The notes under the pieces were generated by a model. It was not told where the DNA came from, ran no database searches, and worked only from the letters and a program-made list of their open reading frames with translations. From JAGNLV01 sp964612145 (lineage in GTDB: Bacteria; Zixibacteria; MSB-5A5; GN15; FEB-12), in assembly GCA_964612145.1 (NCBI GenBank), contig CAZTBP010000001.1, positions 1 through 64,000 on the forward strand: a DNA stretch of 64,000 nucleotides. The letters run 5' to 3'. Below are positions 51,238 through 59,162 of the stretch, in pieces; position 1 is the first letter of the stretch; every line of letters begins with the position of its first letter. The position numbers were made by a program, and so were the translations under genes.

Positions 51238-51947
51238 GACAGTGAACCTCCCTGGTGATTATTCGCAATTTGCTTTGGTGATTTGTCGTCCGGTTCGATC
51301 TCCATCTGTTTGCCGATTTGACTCAGAATGCGTTTGTACTCTGCGACTCGCTGGGACAGGGGCATCCCCTGGAATCGCCTGGCAACCTTTTCGTTCTCGG
51401 TGATAGTCCTATCCAGCAGGTCCAGTTCCACGTCACGAAGACCGAGGACGCTTGATAGATACTCTCGAAAATGGCGCTCTCGCTCTTCATCACCGTCGAG
51501 CCGAGAGAACTTCACCTTCAACTCCCATGTGCAATCGATCTGTGACGCTGCCTCTGTGACCGTGCGAAATACTGGGCTGACGCCTGCCCGGTCCAGGACA
51601 CCAGCTGCAGCTGAATACGCCCGCAGGCGAATCTTGAAACTCTCCGGCAGCTCAATCGTCGATACGTTGTCGTCGCTGCGGAAAACCCGTGCCTTATCCC
51701 ATTCGTCGCATCGCTTTGAGAAGTCGTGCAGGTTGGCAAAGCCTGACACTTGCTTCTGCAGCCAGACAAAGAACTCCTGATACTCGTTTAGGCGAACCGT
51801 CGCATAGGCGACGCTGAAGTAATCAGCAGCCTGGTCGATGACAAAGGCCTTGTCGTCTTTCCAGTCGTATCGACCTCCCGGCTTTGTGCGCAGGTAATAC
51901 CGGACGAACTCTGTTTCGAACTTGCTTTTACTGTCCTTGGCTGGCAT
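51234..51947 (-). CDS. hypothetical protein next to replication initiator
   Basis: 237 residues, helical, unrecognised. AVAYATVRLNEYQEFF-like segments (YFSVAYATVRLNEYQEFFVW) and a C-terminal helix (MPLSQRVAEYKRILSQIGKQ) stand out. Position immediately after the initiator would suit a helicase loader, but no Walker motif is visible. It overlaps the initiator by 20 nt. Confidence 0.65.
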   Translation of the reverse strand: MPAKDSKSKFETEFVRYYLRTKPGGRYDWKDDKAFVIDQAADYFSVAYATVRLNEYQEFFVWLQKQVSGFANLHDFSKRCDEWDKARVFRSDDNVSTIELPESFKIRLRAYSAAAGVLDRAGVSPVFRTVTEAASQIDCTWELKVKFSRLDGDEERERHFREYLSSVLGLRDVELDLLDRTITENEKVARRFQGMPLSQRVAEYKRILSQIGKQMEIEPDDKSPKQIANNHQGGSLS

Positions 51948-52860
51948 GGTAATCCTCGATTTCCTCCTCGATTGATTTCTTGCGTTTGACCGTCTCGCGC
52001 GTGATCCACTCCCAGAGCTTCAGCCGGAAGTTTGCCGGCGCCGGCGGGTGCAGCCCTTTCGCTTTGAATTTTTCGTGCATTGATTCCAGTCCCCGCTCAA
52101 TCTGATCGTCGGGGTACTCCGGCTCACGGAAATGTTTGACCAGGCCGACCAGCCATTCGGATGATCCGGCTCCAAGACAGCCCTGAAAAAATCCGTCGAA
52201 CTCGAACTGCATTTTCTCCTGGATTTTCTTTGCCCTGATTTCAAACTGGCCTGATGGTTGCTTCTGATCGTCGGAAGGGGTCTCTTCAGGAACAGGATCA
52301 GGAACAGGAGCAGGAGCAGGAGCAGGAGGGAGGGGTTGGGAACCCCTTCCGGACCCCTTCACCAGCAAGTCACTGGGATTAGAATCAGAAAGAATAGAAA
52401 GGGGTTCTGGACCCCTTCGGGACCCCTTCGATACGAGATCGTCAGACAGGTTAAAGGCCTGCTCATAGCGGTCATAAAATTTCTCTGTGAAGGGATTTTT
52501 GGGTAATGACCGGACAATATTTTCAATCGCTTTCCGATTATTATCAGCTCTTTTTAATCTCTCCCCGATCTGATATCGAGCCATTTCCGGCACCCAAACC
52601 ATCTCGCTGTCGAAGTCGTACTCGGCAAATCTGATGTCCGGCGATCCAAGCACTCCTATTCCTTCCTGAGCCTCCTGCTGGGTGAGGCCGGATTCGTGGG
52701 GTACAACGACCCAGGGTAAATAGTATAGTCCGATCATGTTTGCGTGCGGCGATGTGATAAGGTAGACCGCGAGAAGTCGGACGTGGTGCGGCTTTTGTTT
52801 GAGTAGTTTCCCTGTGGGCCCCGTCCAGAACGCCGGGGCCACGACGCCATATTTTCTCAC
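51928..52860 (-). CDS. replication initiator-like protein (replisome organiser)
   Basis: 310 residues, starting at GTG with GAGGA upstream. The N-terminus (RLLAVYLITSPHANMIGLYY, later IGVLGSPDIRFAEYDFDSEM) matches the winged-helix domain of phage replication organisers (lambda O / DnaD-like). A Pro-rich linker (about 175-200) leads to a helical C-terminus that should contact a helicase or loader. The middle contains a DNA repeat array like the origin inside lambda O. No helicase or polymerase is encoded here, so replication relies on the host. Confidence 0.78.
   Translation of the reverse strand: MRKYGVVAPAFWTGPTGKLLKQKPHHVRLLAVYLITSPHANMIGLYYLPWVVVPHESGLTQQEAQEGIGVLGSPDIRFAEYDFDSEMVWVPEMARYQIGERLKRADNNRKAIENIVRSLPKNPFTEKFYDRYEQAFNLSDDLVSKGSRRGPEPLSILSDSNPSDLLVKGSGRGSQPLPPAPAPAPVPDPVPEETPSDDQKQPSGQFEIRAKKIQEKMQFEFDGFFQGCLGAGSSEWLVGLVKHFREPEYPDDQIERGLESMHEKFKAKGLHPPAPANFRLKLWEWITRETVKRKKSIEEEIEDYHASQGQ
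52331..52430. repeat. iteron-like duplicated repeat inside the initiator gene (candidate origin)
   Basis: Two copies (52331-52360 and 52399-52430) of a compound unit: a palindrome of AGGGGT and ACCCCT type, followed by GGACCCCTTC, giving four ACCCCTTC blocks in 100 bp. An A-rich stretch (AGAATCAGAAAGAATAGAAA) separates them. In protein they encode duplicated KGS(R)RG(P/S) segments. Confidence 0.5.
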
Positions 52861-52867
52861 GTTATCC

Positions 52868-52945
52868 TCGGTTCATCCTTGAATCCGGTTTCGGCGGCGC
52901 CGGTCGTCAGCGGGGGAGGGATTACGCCTCGACCGGCCCGCCGTA
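52868..52945 (-). repeat. 78-bp intergenic repeat, copy 1
   Basis: Identical over 78 bp to 55858-55935. On the minus strand it folds into a stem of GGCGG then CCGGTCG pairing with CGACCGG then CCGCC (one G-C pair and a bulge between), with a 23-nt loop containing CCCTCCCCC. It begins 7 nt after the stop of the 52953 gene and ends just before the initiator's ribosome binding site. Confidence 0.85.
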
Positions 52946-52952
52946 CCGGTTG

Positions 52953-53639
52953 TTATTCCTTGGTTTCCTCTTCGCTCTCGACCCCGGCCAGTTCGTGAAC
53001 TAGGCCGATCATCTCCTGGGCGTCATCGTAAGCCAGCCCCGGAACCGCCTTTGACAGCTTCTCATGGTCACCATCAAACGCGAGGATCTCGCCGACAGTT
53101 GTGATGTTGTTCTTGGCAAGCTGTCCTGCCCACTTTTCGGGGATCAGCCCCTCCAGCGGCGAGTTCTTATTTACCTGCAGCTCCTCTCCCCCGGACTCCT
53201 CCTGGTCGTCAGACTGGTCATCGGCAGCATCTTCTTCGTCAGCTTCCGGTTCGACTTCCCGGTTGGATTCACTGACTTTGAGTGTCAGCTTCTTTTCGGT
53301 CTGGGCGGCGTTGTAGATCGTGCTCTGCAGCTCCATACCTTTCTCGCCGGAGACATCGACCTCAACACGGAATTCGAGTTTCTTCCGGCGCGGATTCGGT
53401 TTGTCGCACACGAGCTTGAACTCAGGTCCATCGCCACCGATAGAAAAGACATTCTCAAAATCGAGGACCGCCTGGCCGTTGCCGTGACCAAGCGCGTTCA
53501 GTGACCCTTCGATGTTCCGTGCCAGCGTTCGGGGATTGAATCCGAACGGAGCTGTGAGTTTGCCTTTTAGGGCGATTTCGGCGCCGCGCACCCGGACCTT
53601 TTCCTCGATCGGATACTCGGCAGTTTTCAGGATCGACAT
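52953..53639 (-). CDS. acidic-linker protein with HhH-like C-terminus
   Basis: 228 residues. A beta-rich domain (about 1-110, EFRVEVDVSGEKGMELQSTI) leads to a very acidic linker (EADEEDAADDQSDDQEESGG) and a C-terminal helical domain WAGQLAKNNITTVGEILAF, resembling helix-hairpin-helix or RNA polymerase alpha-CTD-like folds. It might be an SSB-like partner in recombination. The 78-bp repeat follows. A comparable HhH tail ends the capsid-region protein at 32024. Confidence 0.65.
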   Translation of the reverse strand: MSILKTAEYPIEEKVRVRGAEIALKGKLTAPFGFNPRTLARNIEGSLNALGHGNGQAVLDFENVFSIGGDGPEFKLVCDKPNPRRKKLEFRVEVDVSGEKGMELQSTIYNAAQTEKKLTLKVSESNREVEPEADEEDAADDQSDDQEESGGEELQVNKNSPLEGLIPEKWAGQLAKNNITTVGEILAFDGDHEKLSKAVPGLAYDDAQEMIGLVHELAGVESEEETKE

Positions 53640-53679
53640 AGTTCCTCCATGAACGGTAGGTTGTTGGTTTGTGAGTGTA

Positions 53680-53919
53680 TCAAAATGCTTCTTCCTCTTC
53701 TTCCTCTAAAGCGTCCTGTGTTGCCCAGGGCAAGTCTGAATCGTCATACAGGCGCCCCTGCTCGGTCAGTCCAAGCGAACGCTGGACGAAATCGCGCGCC
53801 ATCGTGAACGCCTCGTCAGCGTTATCGCCCTCGTCCAGCTCGATGGTAACTTCTAGCTGCCGGTTTCCATACTGCAGGTCCGAAACGACTCGTTTGTATG
53901 TAATCTCCGTTGCTTTCAC
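53680..53919 (-). CDS. small acidic early protein
   Basis: 79 residues. A short beta pair (KRVVSDLQYGNRQLEVTIEL) and helix (ADEAFTMARDFVQRSLGL) end in EEEEEEAF. Small proteins of this form accompany phage single-strand binding or recombination genes; sequence-based assignment is not possible. Ribosome binding site GGAGGC upstream. Confidence 0.65.
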   Translation of the reverse strand: MKATEITYKRVVSDLQYGNRQLEVTIELDEGDNADEAFTMARDFVQRSLGLTEQGRLYDDSDLPWATQDALEEEEEEAF

Positions 53920-53928
53920 GTAGCCTCC

Positions 53929-54378
53929 TTAGTTGAGTATCAGCCTTACCAGAGACAGCTTTTTATCCCCCCCGTCCTGGACCTCGATGACAATCCCCCG
54001 CGCGTTGGCAAAGCCGTAGGGCAGATGTTGCCTCGGCGAGAGATCGTATACCGGAAGCCCCGCCGTCACACAGCCCGGGCCGCCGCCAATGACAGGATCC
54101 CCGATCCCCGGCAGCGGTCTGCGTGCCGGCAGGGTGCAGATACCGCCGATTTGAACCGTCGCCAGTGTCGGACCATCATCGCAGGGTGTAGGAATAGCCA
54201 CCAGCCTTCCCAGCACTTTGCTCAGCGGTGCCGTTGGCCCCACCTCAAGACTCCCGGTCAACATCACCGGTTCGCCGATATTGTCATCGGTGAGATCGTC
54301 TTTGCCGTTGGTTTGATGTATTTTGAATGTCGCCAGGACCGGGGCGATCGCTTCGAAATTCCGCTCTCTTGCCGTCAT
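53929..54378 (-). CDS. beta-rich protein resembling capsid decoration (DUF2190-like)
   Basis: 149 residues from ATG at 54378 with AAGGA at 7 nt. LTDDNIGEPVMLTGSLEVGP, VLGRLVAIPTPCDDGPTLAT and VQIGGICTLPARRPLPGIGD, then GYPVIGG-like turns (PVIGGGPGCVTAG) resemble DUF2190-type cement proteins, where a value, a control and a GDPV turn recur. Its place in the recombination cluster argues against a virion role, so a different beta-barrel function is possible. Confidence 0.55.
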   Translation of the reverse strand: MTARERNFEAIAPVLATFKIHQTNGKDDLTDDNIGEPVMLTGSLEVGPTAPLSKVLGRLVAIPTPCDDGPTLATVQIGGICTLPARRPLPGIGDPVIGGGPGCVTAGLPVYDLSPRQHLPYGFANARGIVIEVQDGGDKKLSLVRLILN

Positions 54379-54460
54379 TTCTACGTCCTTGTGTTGTAGC
54401 CCATCTTGTCGGGACCGAACGGTGGGCAAAGAGAATCCCGCCGCCCGGCCCCGGAGTCAA

Positions 54461-55834
54461 TCAGTGAACGACCTCGGCCGTCACGTCCGGGTCGTTCGTT
54501 ATCTCGGTTGTGATCAACTGCAGATCCTCGCCGTTGTTTGTGCGCTCGGCAACAACCTTGCGCGCCTCCTCGTCAAGTGCATCGAAGTTGTCCATGAATA
54601 CAAACCGAGCGCTTGCGCCTTTGCGCTGCAGGTCGAACATGACCAGGTCGAGGCCGTCTGAAATTCGCTGGCCGCTGGACCGGCGCGAGGCTGGCTGACC
54701 ACCGATGAACACCCCGTCAGGTGTTATCGTCATGCCCTCAATCGGAATCTCGATCGTGCCGAGCAGCGCGTTGGGGATCTTGTTGACGAGTTCCTTGTAG
54801 AGCGTGTCAAGCTGACTGCGGCGCTCCTCTTTTTCGTCCAGCTCTTTGCGGCGCCGCTCGATAGACTTGGCCATACCGGCGTTCTCGATGTACCGATCGT
54901 AATCGGCCAGTTCCCTCTCGAGGCTGTCGACGTCAGGCGTTTTGAACTTATCGATCTTGGCTTCCAACGCGATGGACGCCTCGTAAAGCTCGGATTTACG
55001 CGTTTCAGCCTCGGCTTTCTTTTTGGTCAGCCGCTCGATCTCCGCCTCGATCTCCTTGATAGTGCCGTCAAGCTGGTCCTGCTCGGACTGCATACTGTTG
55101 AACTTATTGCGATTGTGCTGATCTTCCCGGATAGCCGCCTGCATCGCCGACAGCTCTTTACGCTTGGCCGCCGGATCGTAGCCCTGAAACCGTTTCGTGT
55201 CCAGGTCGTCAGGCAGATCCTTTTTGTCCTGCTCGATCGCTTTGGCAAGCTGATCCCTTTCGACGCCGACGTTGTGACGGGCGTCTTTGACCCGCTCCTG
55301 AATCTCGGTGAGGACCTCGAAGCCGTTGTCCCGGTCGAAATCGACCTTATCGAAATCGAAGACCTCGGCCAGATCGCCGAGCTGCTCGACCAGCCAGTCT
55401 TTGGCCAGCCCTGGCTTGAGCATCTGGATGATGTAAGCAAGCTGTTCTGTTTCTTTGAGTTGGTACCACCAGGTCGGGTCGACGATCGTCTCGGTACCGA
55501 GCAGCGTCGCGAGGACTTTGCGGGGGCTCGATACCTTTTCCTCACCGTCAAACACGTCGAGGCTGGAACTCTTGCGGGTCTGTTTGTAGTGGACTTTGTA
55601 GCCATTGGAAAGCTCAACGATGACCTCGCCTTTGTCGGCGGATCCGTGAATCTTGCTCGGGTCGTTGGTGCCCTTGATCAGGGCGTCAGTGAGAGCGGCG
55701 AATCCGGAGGACTTTCCGGATCCGTTCTTGCCCTTGAATACCGTCCAGTTCCCGAGCTTGTCGACTTTGAGTCGACGGATGCGCAGATACGATTCGATCT
55801 GCACCCCGATAATTTTGATGTCTGTTGCACTCAT
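54461..55834 (-). CDS. SMC/RecF-like AAA ATPase
   Basis: 457 residues. Walker A FKGKNGSGKSSGF (about 33-45), coiled-coil arms at about 210-340 (QDQLDGTIKEIEAEIERLTK), signature RRSSGQRISDGLDLVMFDL and Walker B RFVFMDNFDALDEEA. It is shorter than SbcC or SMC and close to phage ATPases paired with RecT-type systems. It probably organises DNA ends for recombination. It lies between RecT and the small genes, preceded by 78-bp repeat copy 2. Confidence 0.88.
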   Translation of the reverse strand: MSATDIKIIGVQIESYLRIRRLKVDKLGNWTVFKGKNGSGKSSGFAALTDALIKGTNDPSKIHGSADKGEVIVELSNGYKVHYKQTRKSSSLDVFDGEEKVSSPRKVLATLLGTETIVDPTWWYQLKETEQLAYIIQMLKPGLAKDWLVEQLGDLAEVFDFDKVDFDRDNGFEVLTEIQERVKDARHNVGVERDQLAKAIEQDKKDLPDDLDTKRFQGYDPAAKRKELSAMQAAIREDQHNRNKFNSMQSEQDQLDGTIKEIEAEIERLTKKKAEAETRKSELYEASIALEAKIDKFKTPDVDSLERELADYDRYIENAGMAKSIERRRKELDEKEERRSQLDTLYKELVNKIPNALLGTIEIPIEGMTITPDGVFIGGQPASRRSSGQRISDGLDLVMFDLQRKGASARFVFMDNFDALDEEARKVVAERTNNGEDLQLITTEITNDPDVTAEVVH

Positions 55835-55857
55835 ATCTCTTTGCTCCGTTGAGGTTG

Positions 55858-55935
55858 TCGGTTCATCCTTGAATCCGGTTTCGGCGGCGCCGGTCGTCAG
55901 CGGGGGAGGGATTACGCCTCGACCGGCCCGCCGTA
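55858..55935 (-). repeat. 78-bp intergenic repeat, copy 2
   Basis: Perfect duplicate of 52868-52945, located between the recT stop and the SMC-like gene start. The stem-loop is the same. The flanks differ immediately outside the repeat, so the unit itself is conserved. Confidence 0.85.
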
Positions 55936-55948
55936 TTGGTTTGTCGAG

Positions 55949-57016
55949 TTACTTCTTGTCGGGCAGCCCGGCGAGGAGTTCGCGGTACTCAGCCAGCATC
56001 GGCATGGCCTTGCTCAGGTCAACGACCTCGTCACCGTCCTCGTCGCGGAGGAACTGCAGCCGAAGCTGCGGCGGGCGGAACCGCTTGCCGTCCTTGGAAT
56101 CCGGATTGACAGGCAACTCCTTCGACCGCTCGAGATCCATGATCTCTTTCTGGATCGCCTGGAATTCTTCGCCGCTCATGCCCGACTGGTCACCGTCGTC
56201 CGGTTTCTTGTCCGCCGATTCCTGCTGTTCCGTGGGCTTTTCGCCGGTTTCGGCCTGTTCGCCGTCACCGCTGGTGTCCGGCTCTTTGACCTCGCCGGTC
56301 TGTTCATCGACATCGGGCTTGGTCGCCGTTTCGTGGCCGGTGTTGCGCGTCGGGTCACCGGGCTGCATGTCCGGAGCGTCGTCATCGGTCGAGGATCCAT
56401 CGGGAAACTTGACGCGATGGACTCGGTCGTCATCGACGATCTCATAGTCAGCCTCGAGTTCTTCTCGCAGATACATACCTTGAATTGCCCGCGGGTAGAA
56501 CTTTCGACCGCCTTGCGTGAGGCAGCGGCAGTAACACATGTCGCGTGGCCATTTTTCCCAGTTGGAGTTGGGTTTGACCAGTTGTGCCCGCTTGGCATCT
56601 TCAATCGTGAATTCCCAGGTCAGGTCGTGCGCTTTTTCGCGATGAGAGAAGCGAAGCTTGCAATTATTGATCGTGCTTTCCAGCACCTCGATGTGCACAC
56701 CGGCCCGTTCCATCATCGACTGAATTAAATACGCCGAGAACGTAAATCGCCCATACACGGGAAAGACGTTCTGGAGGGAGGTGATTTCATCGATGCCATT
56801 GCGGTAGCCCCACCACATAATGGCGAGAGCCATGCCGGGGTGTTTAATCTCCGGGTACATCTTGGCGGCGACGATCTCGTGCGCGAGAACCTTTCTCGTG
56901 TTGATGGCCGCCTCTTCATTAGCCAGAACAAGGTTGCCCTTGGTATTGGCAACTATCTGCTGTCCTCGGTCTGAGATGTCGACAATCTCCTGTCTGGTCG
57001 CTGATTTCTGCGTCAT
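55949..57016 (-). CDS. recT: RecT-type single-strand annealing protein
   Basis: 355 residues from ATG at 57016 (AAGGAGA upstream). RecT features: YPEIKHPGMALAIMWWGYRN, VFPVYGRFTFSAYLIQSMME, the domain around EKWPRDMCYCRCLTQGGRKF and FYPRAIQGMYLREELEA. The C-terminal 170 residues are a long Asp/Glu/Thr-rich low-complexity tail, then a charged end. It anneals single strands made by the adjacent exonuclease for recombination-dependent replication. Confidence 0.9.
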   Translation of the reverse strand: MTQKSATRQEIVDISDRGQQIVANTKGNLVLANEEAAINTRKVLAHEIVAAKMYPEIKHPGMALAIMWWGYRNGIDEITSLQNVFPVYGRFTFSAYLIQSMMERAGVHIEVLESTINNCKLRFSHREKAHDLTWEFTIEDAKRAQLVKPNSNWEKWPRDMCYCRCLTQGGRKFYPRAIQGMYLREELEADYEIVDDDRVHRVKFPDGSSTDDDAPDMQPGDPTRNTGHETATKPDVDEQTGEVKEPDTSGDGEQAETGEKPTEQQESADKKPDDGDQSGMSGEEFQAIQKEIMDLERSKELPVNPDSKDGKRFRPPQLRLQFLRDEDGDEVVDLSKAMPMLAEYRELLAGLPDKK

Positions 57017-57026
57017 ATCGGTCTCC

Positions 57027-57920
57027 TTATGGTTTTTGGCTTTCTCCTGAGTAATAGCGGCAGTGGCGACTTCCGTCCGGGTTAAGGGCATACCCACACC
57101 ATCTTGCCGTGCAGATCCATTCGGAGGGCGGCGCAGGCGTGAACACACCTGGACCGCTCTCCTCCGCCAGCTTGATCAACCCCGCGAATTGACGGATCCG
57201 AGCCCAGAGCGGCTTGACCCATTCTGCATTCGGTACTGCCTGACGGAATACCGCCTGGGGAACTTTCTTTTTAACGAGGCCCTGAATCCCGCTAAAATCC
57301 GGGTAGTGATTCTCTCCCCCGATTTCCGGATCGAGGCGCGCCGCTTCACAATACATGCCCATTTGCAGCCCAAACGGCTGGGGCAACCGATCAACGCTCG
57401 AGGATGTCTTGTAATCATCCACCGACCATATCACCCCGCCGTCAGGTAGCTCCGCACGTTGCACCAGGTCAATTTGTCCGGCCAAGTCGAATTCAAAATC
57501 AGGTAACTCGATCACGAACCGCCGCTCGACATCGAACGGGTGCAGATTGGGGGCAAATTCGGCCCAGTGCAGAAATGCCAGTGCCGTCGCCTCGTCAATC
57601 GCGTTGCCGATCGTCTTATCTTCATTGACCGCCTCGGCCGTATCAAACAGCAGCCCCTCGGTCTCCCGAATCTGGATCAGCCGATCGCGCGCCGCGTCTT
57701 TGACATCCGAGGCCGTCAAGAGGTCGCCGGTGTCGATCTTGTGGCGCATGTTCTTCTCGGCGCTCGAATGGACCGCCGTACCGACCGCCATAGCCACGTT
57801 GGGCGGCTTGATCATGTTCCGCTTGGACAGGCCAAAGCTGGCGCCGCGACGGTACCACCACTGCATACCGCACTTGGCCATTTGGAGGATGTCTGAAACG
57901 TGTACGAGGGGTTTGCTCAT
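57027..57920 (-). CDS. Cas4/RecB-like exonuclease with Fe-S cysteines
   Basis: 297 residues. The nuclease core has FDLAGQIDLVQRAELPDGG then IWSVDDYKTSS (Asp and Asp-x-Lys) and QPFGLQMGMYCEAARL (QxxxY). Cys17 and the C-terminal WICTARWCGYALNPDGSRHC give four cysteines, as in AddB/Cas4 iron-sulfur nucleases. It lies 10 nt before recT, so the pair acts like lambda Exo/Beta: resection plus annealing. Confidence 0.9.
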   Translation of the reverse strand: MSKPLVHVSDILQMAKCGMQWWYRRGASFGLSKRNMIKPPNVAMAVGTAVHSSAEKNMRHKIDTGDLLTASDVKDAARDRLIQIRETEGLLFDTAEAVNEDKTIGNAIDEATALAFLHWAEFAPNLHPFDVERRFVIELPDFEFDLAGQIDLVQRAELPDGGVIWSVDDYKTSSSVDRLPQPFGLQMGMYCEAARLDPEIGGENHYPDFSGIQGLVKKKVPQAVFRQAVPNAEWVKPLWARIRQFAGLIKLAEESGPGVFTPAPPSEWICTARWCGYALNPDGSRHCRYYSGESQKP

Positions 57921-57923
57921 CTA

Positions 57924-58169
57924 TCAGTCCCTCATCTTAGCCCGGGCGTATGCAGATATCTGTGACTGTGCGGCTATGGTGCGCAACTCGCGCCGTTCCG
58001 CGTCCGGCGTGATATCCGGCCAATGGCTACGGCATTCCGCGCAAAACGCGTTGCCAAAGCGAACAGCGCCGCATGACGAACAGGCCAGGTGATTGTGCAG
58101 GCCGTCAGCCAAGCAACTGATAAGCGGGCAGTGTCCAGGATGAATGCCGGGGCGTAGGCGCTTACTCAT
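57924..58169 (-). CDS. small zinc-finger protein
   Basis: 81 residues. Cys/His spacing HCPLISCLADGLHNHLACSSC, then FCAECRSHW: two zinc ribbons. The C-terminal helix is basic. It starts at ATG overlapping the previous small gene's TGA (ATGA) and precedes the exonuclease. Nucleic-acid or protein-binding adaptor. Confidence 0.75.
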   Translation of the reverse strand: MSKRLRPGIHPGHCPLISCLADGLHNHLACSSCGAVRFGNAFCAECRSHWPDITPDAERRELRTIAAQSQISAYARAKMRD

Positions 58170-58270
58170 AGCGTCCCCCGGATCAGCGCCACGATCAGGT
58201 GCCCGCCGAAATACAGGGTCATGGCGATAAACAGACCTGTGGAAAATCGCTTTTCACGTTTTGAATGCAT
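58166..58270 (-). CDS. 34-residue single-TM protein
   Basis: Very short gene with AGGAGG before ATG. A basic N-terminus (MHSKREKRFS) is followed by one hydrophobic helix (TGLFIAMTLYFGGHLIVALI) and RGTL. The TGA overlaps the next ATG, so it is co-translated with the zinc-finger gene. The strong ribosome site and coupling support it despite the length. Function unknown. Confidence 0.6.
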   Translation of the reverse strand: MHSKREKRFSTGLFIAMTLYFGGHLIVALIRGTL

Positions 58271-58291
58271 CTCTCTTTGCCTCCTGTATGG

Positions 58292-58558
58292 TCAGTTGGT
58301 TTGTTCTCTCTGTGTTTTCCCCTTCAGCCAGGCCAGCAGGTGATCCCCGCGTACGAGCGTCGGGTTGTTCGGGCACACACGCAGCTTGCCCGTGTCGCGC
58401 GCCTTCTTCAGTCGGCCGCGGGTGATAGTCCACCATTTCGGTTTGCCGTTGGGAGTGTGATGTGCCGGCTGGGCTTTCTCGAGCCAGGTGAATGGATAGA
58501 ACACGTGCGGCTCGATCTGCTCGGCATCGAAGATTTGATTCGGCGGTCGCTTGGTCAT
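58292..58558 (-). CDS. excisionase/MerR-like small DNA-binding protein
   Basis: 88 residues from ATG at 58558 (GGAGG at 5 nt). The region PHVFYPFTWLEKAQPAHHTP, WWTITRGRLKKARDTGKL and LVRGDHLLAWLKGK resembles excisionase-like helix-turn-helix proteins (HTH_17), where the second helix is followed by a Trp-containing wing. It could be Xis or an early regulator. The leader is packed with hairpins, the nearest (58576-58607) ending just before its ribosome site. Confidence 0.6.
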   Translation of the reverse strand: MTKRPPNQIFDAEQIEPHVFYPFTWLEKAQPAHHTPNGKPKWWTITRGRLKKARDTGKLRVCPNNPTLVRGDHLLAWLKGKTQREQTN

Positions 58559-58574
58559 GCCGCCCTCCGGATGA

Positions 58575-59044
58575 AAGGGGCGGGGGCAATAGGGAACCCC
58601 CGCCCTCTGAGCAAAACGTAAGGAAATGTAGATGAGAAATCCGCGAACTGTCGATCCGCGGAACTTTTCGGCGCCCGGCCAGAATCCTTTAGGACACCAC
58701 CGGGCGCCGCCACAGTTCTTGGGTGTAGGTAGACTGTGGAAATTTGGGGCCCGCCGGCCGGTTGGGCTTGCACACACGGGAGGGGGGACCGGCCGGCGGG
58801 TAGGGGATAATTCGTCAGCGGCCCCGGAGCGGCAACTGTCGCATGCTGCTGATCAGACAGCACGATAACAGTCACCCGTCGACGATACTCCGGGGCCTTT
58901 CTATGGGGGATTATTTTCAGGCGGGCCGTAAAGGCCCGCCCTTTACGCAGGGCTGTCTCGGTAAGAGACAGAGGGGGGTTATTTGCGACACCGGGCCGCC
59001 TGGGCACTATTGACAAGCCCGGCGTCGACTGCAGGGAGACCTGC
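58575..59044. ncRNA. candidate large structured RNA (ten successive stem-loops)
   Basis: About 600 bp (58559-59162) without a credible gene. Ten non-overlapping hairpins follow one another; perfect stems include GGCGCCCGG/CCGGGCGCC (58670-58708), CCACAGT/ACTGTGG (58710-58739), CCCGCCGGCCGGT/ACCGGCCGGCGGG (58750-58800), GGCCCCGGAG/CTCCGGGGCC with nested pairs (58820-58897), GGCGGGCC/GGCCCGCC (58920-58940), CTGTCTC/GAGACAG (58953-58971), CCGGGC/GCCCGG (58991-59022) and GCAGG/CCTGC (59031-59044). On the plus strand several loops are GNRA-like (GAGA, GTAAA, GGTAA), favouring that strand, but a minus-strand leader of the early operon is equally possible. Confidence 0.55.
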
Positions 59045-59162
59045 TTTGAGTGTCGGCGTTTCCCCCTCATTGCTTTAGCGCAGACGCGGCCGTCCGTGGC
59101 CCGGCGCATCCCTCCATGTCCCCGCCTACGCGTAGGAGTGGAAATCTGTCGCATCTTCTGAA

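Noticed and set aside
52290..52330. CAGGAA/CAGGAG hexamer repeats as replication iterons
   Set aside because: They encode a Pro/Ala/Glu-rich linker (PAPAPAPVPDPVPEE) and look like codon-level slippage; the neighbouring ACCCCTTC array is a better origin candidate.
52868..55935. 78-bp repeats as a CRISPR array or IS ends
   Set aside because: Only two copies 3 kb apart with ordinary genes between; no spacers, no transposase, no target-site duplication visible.
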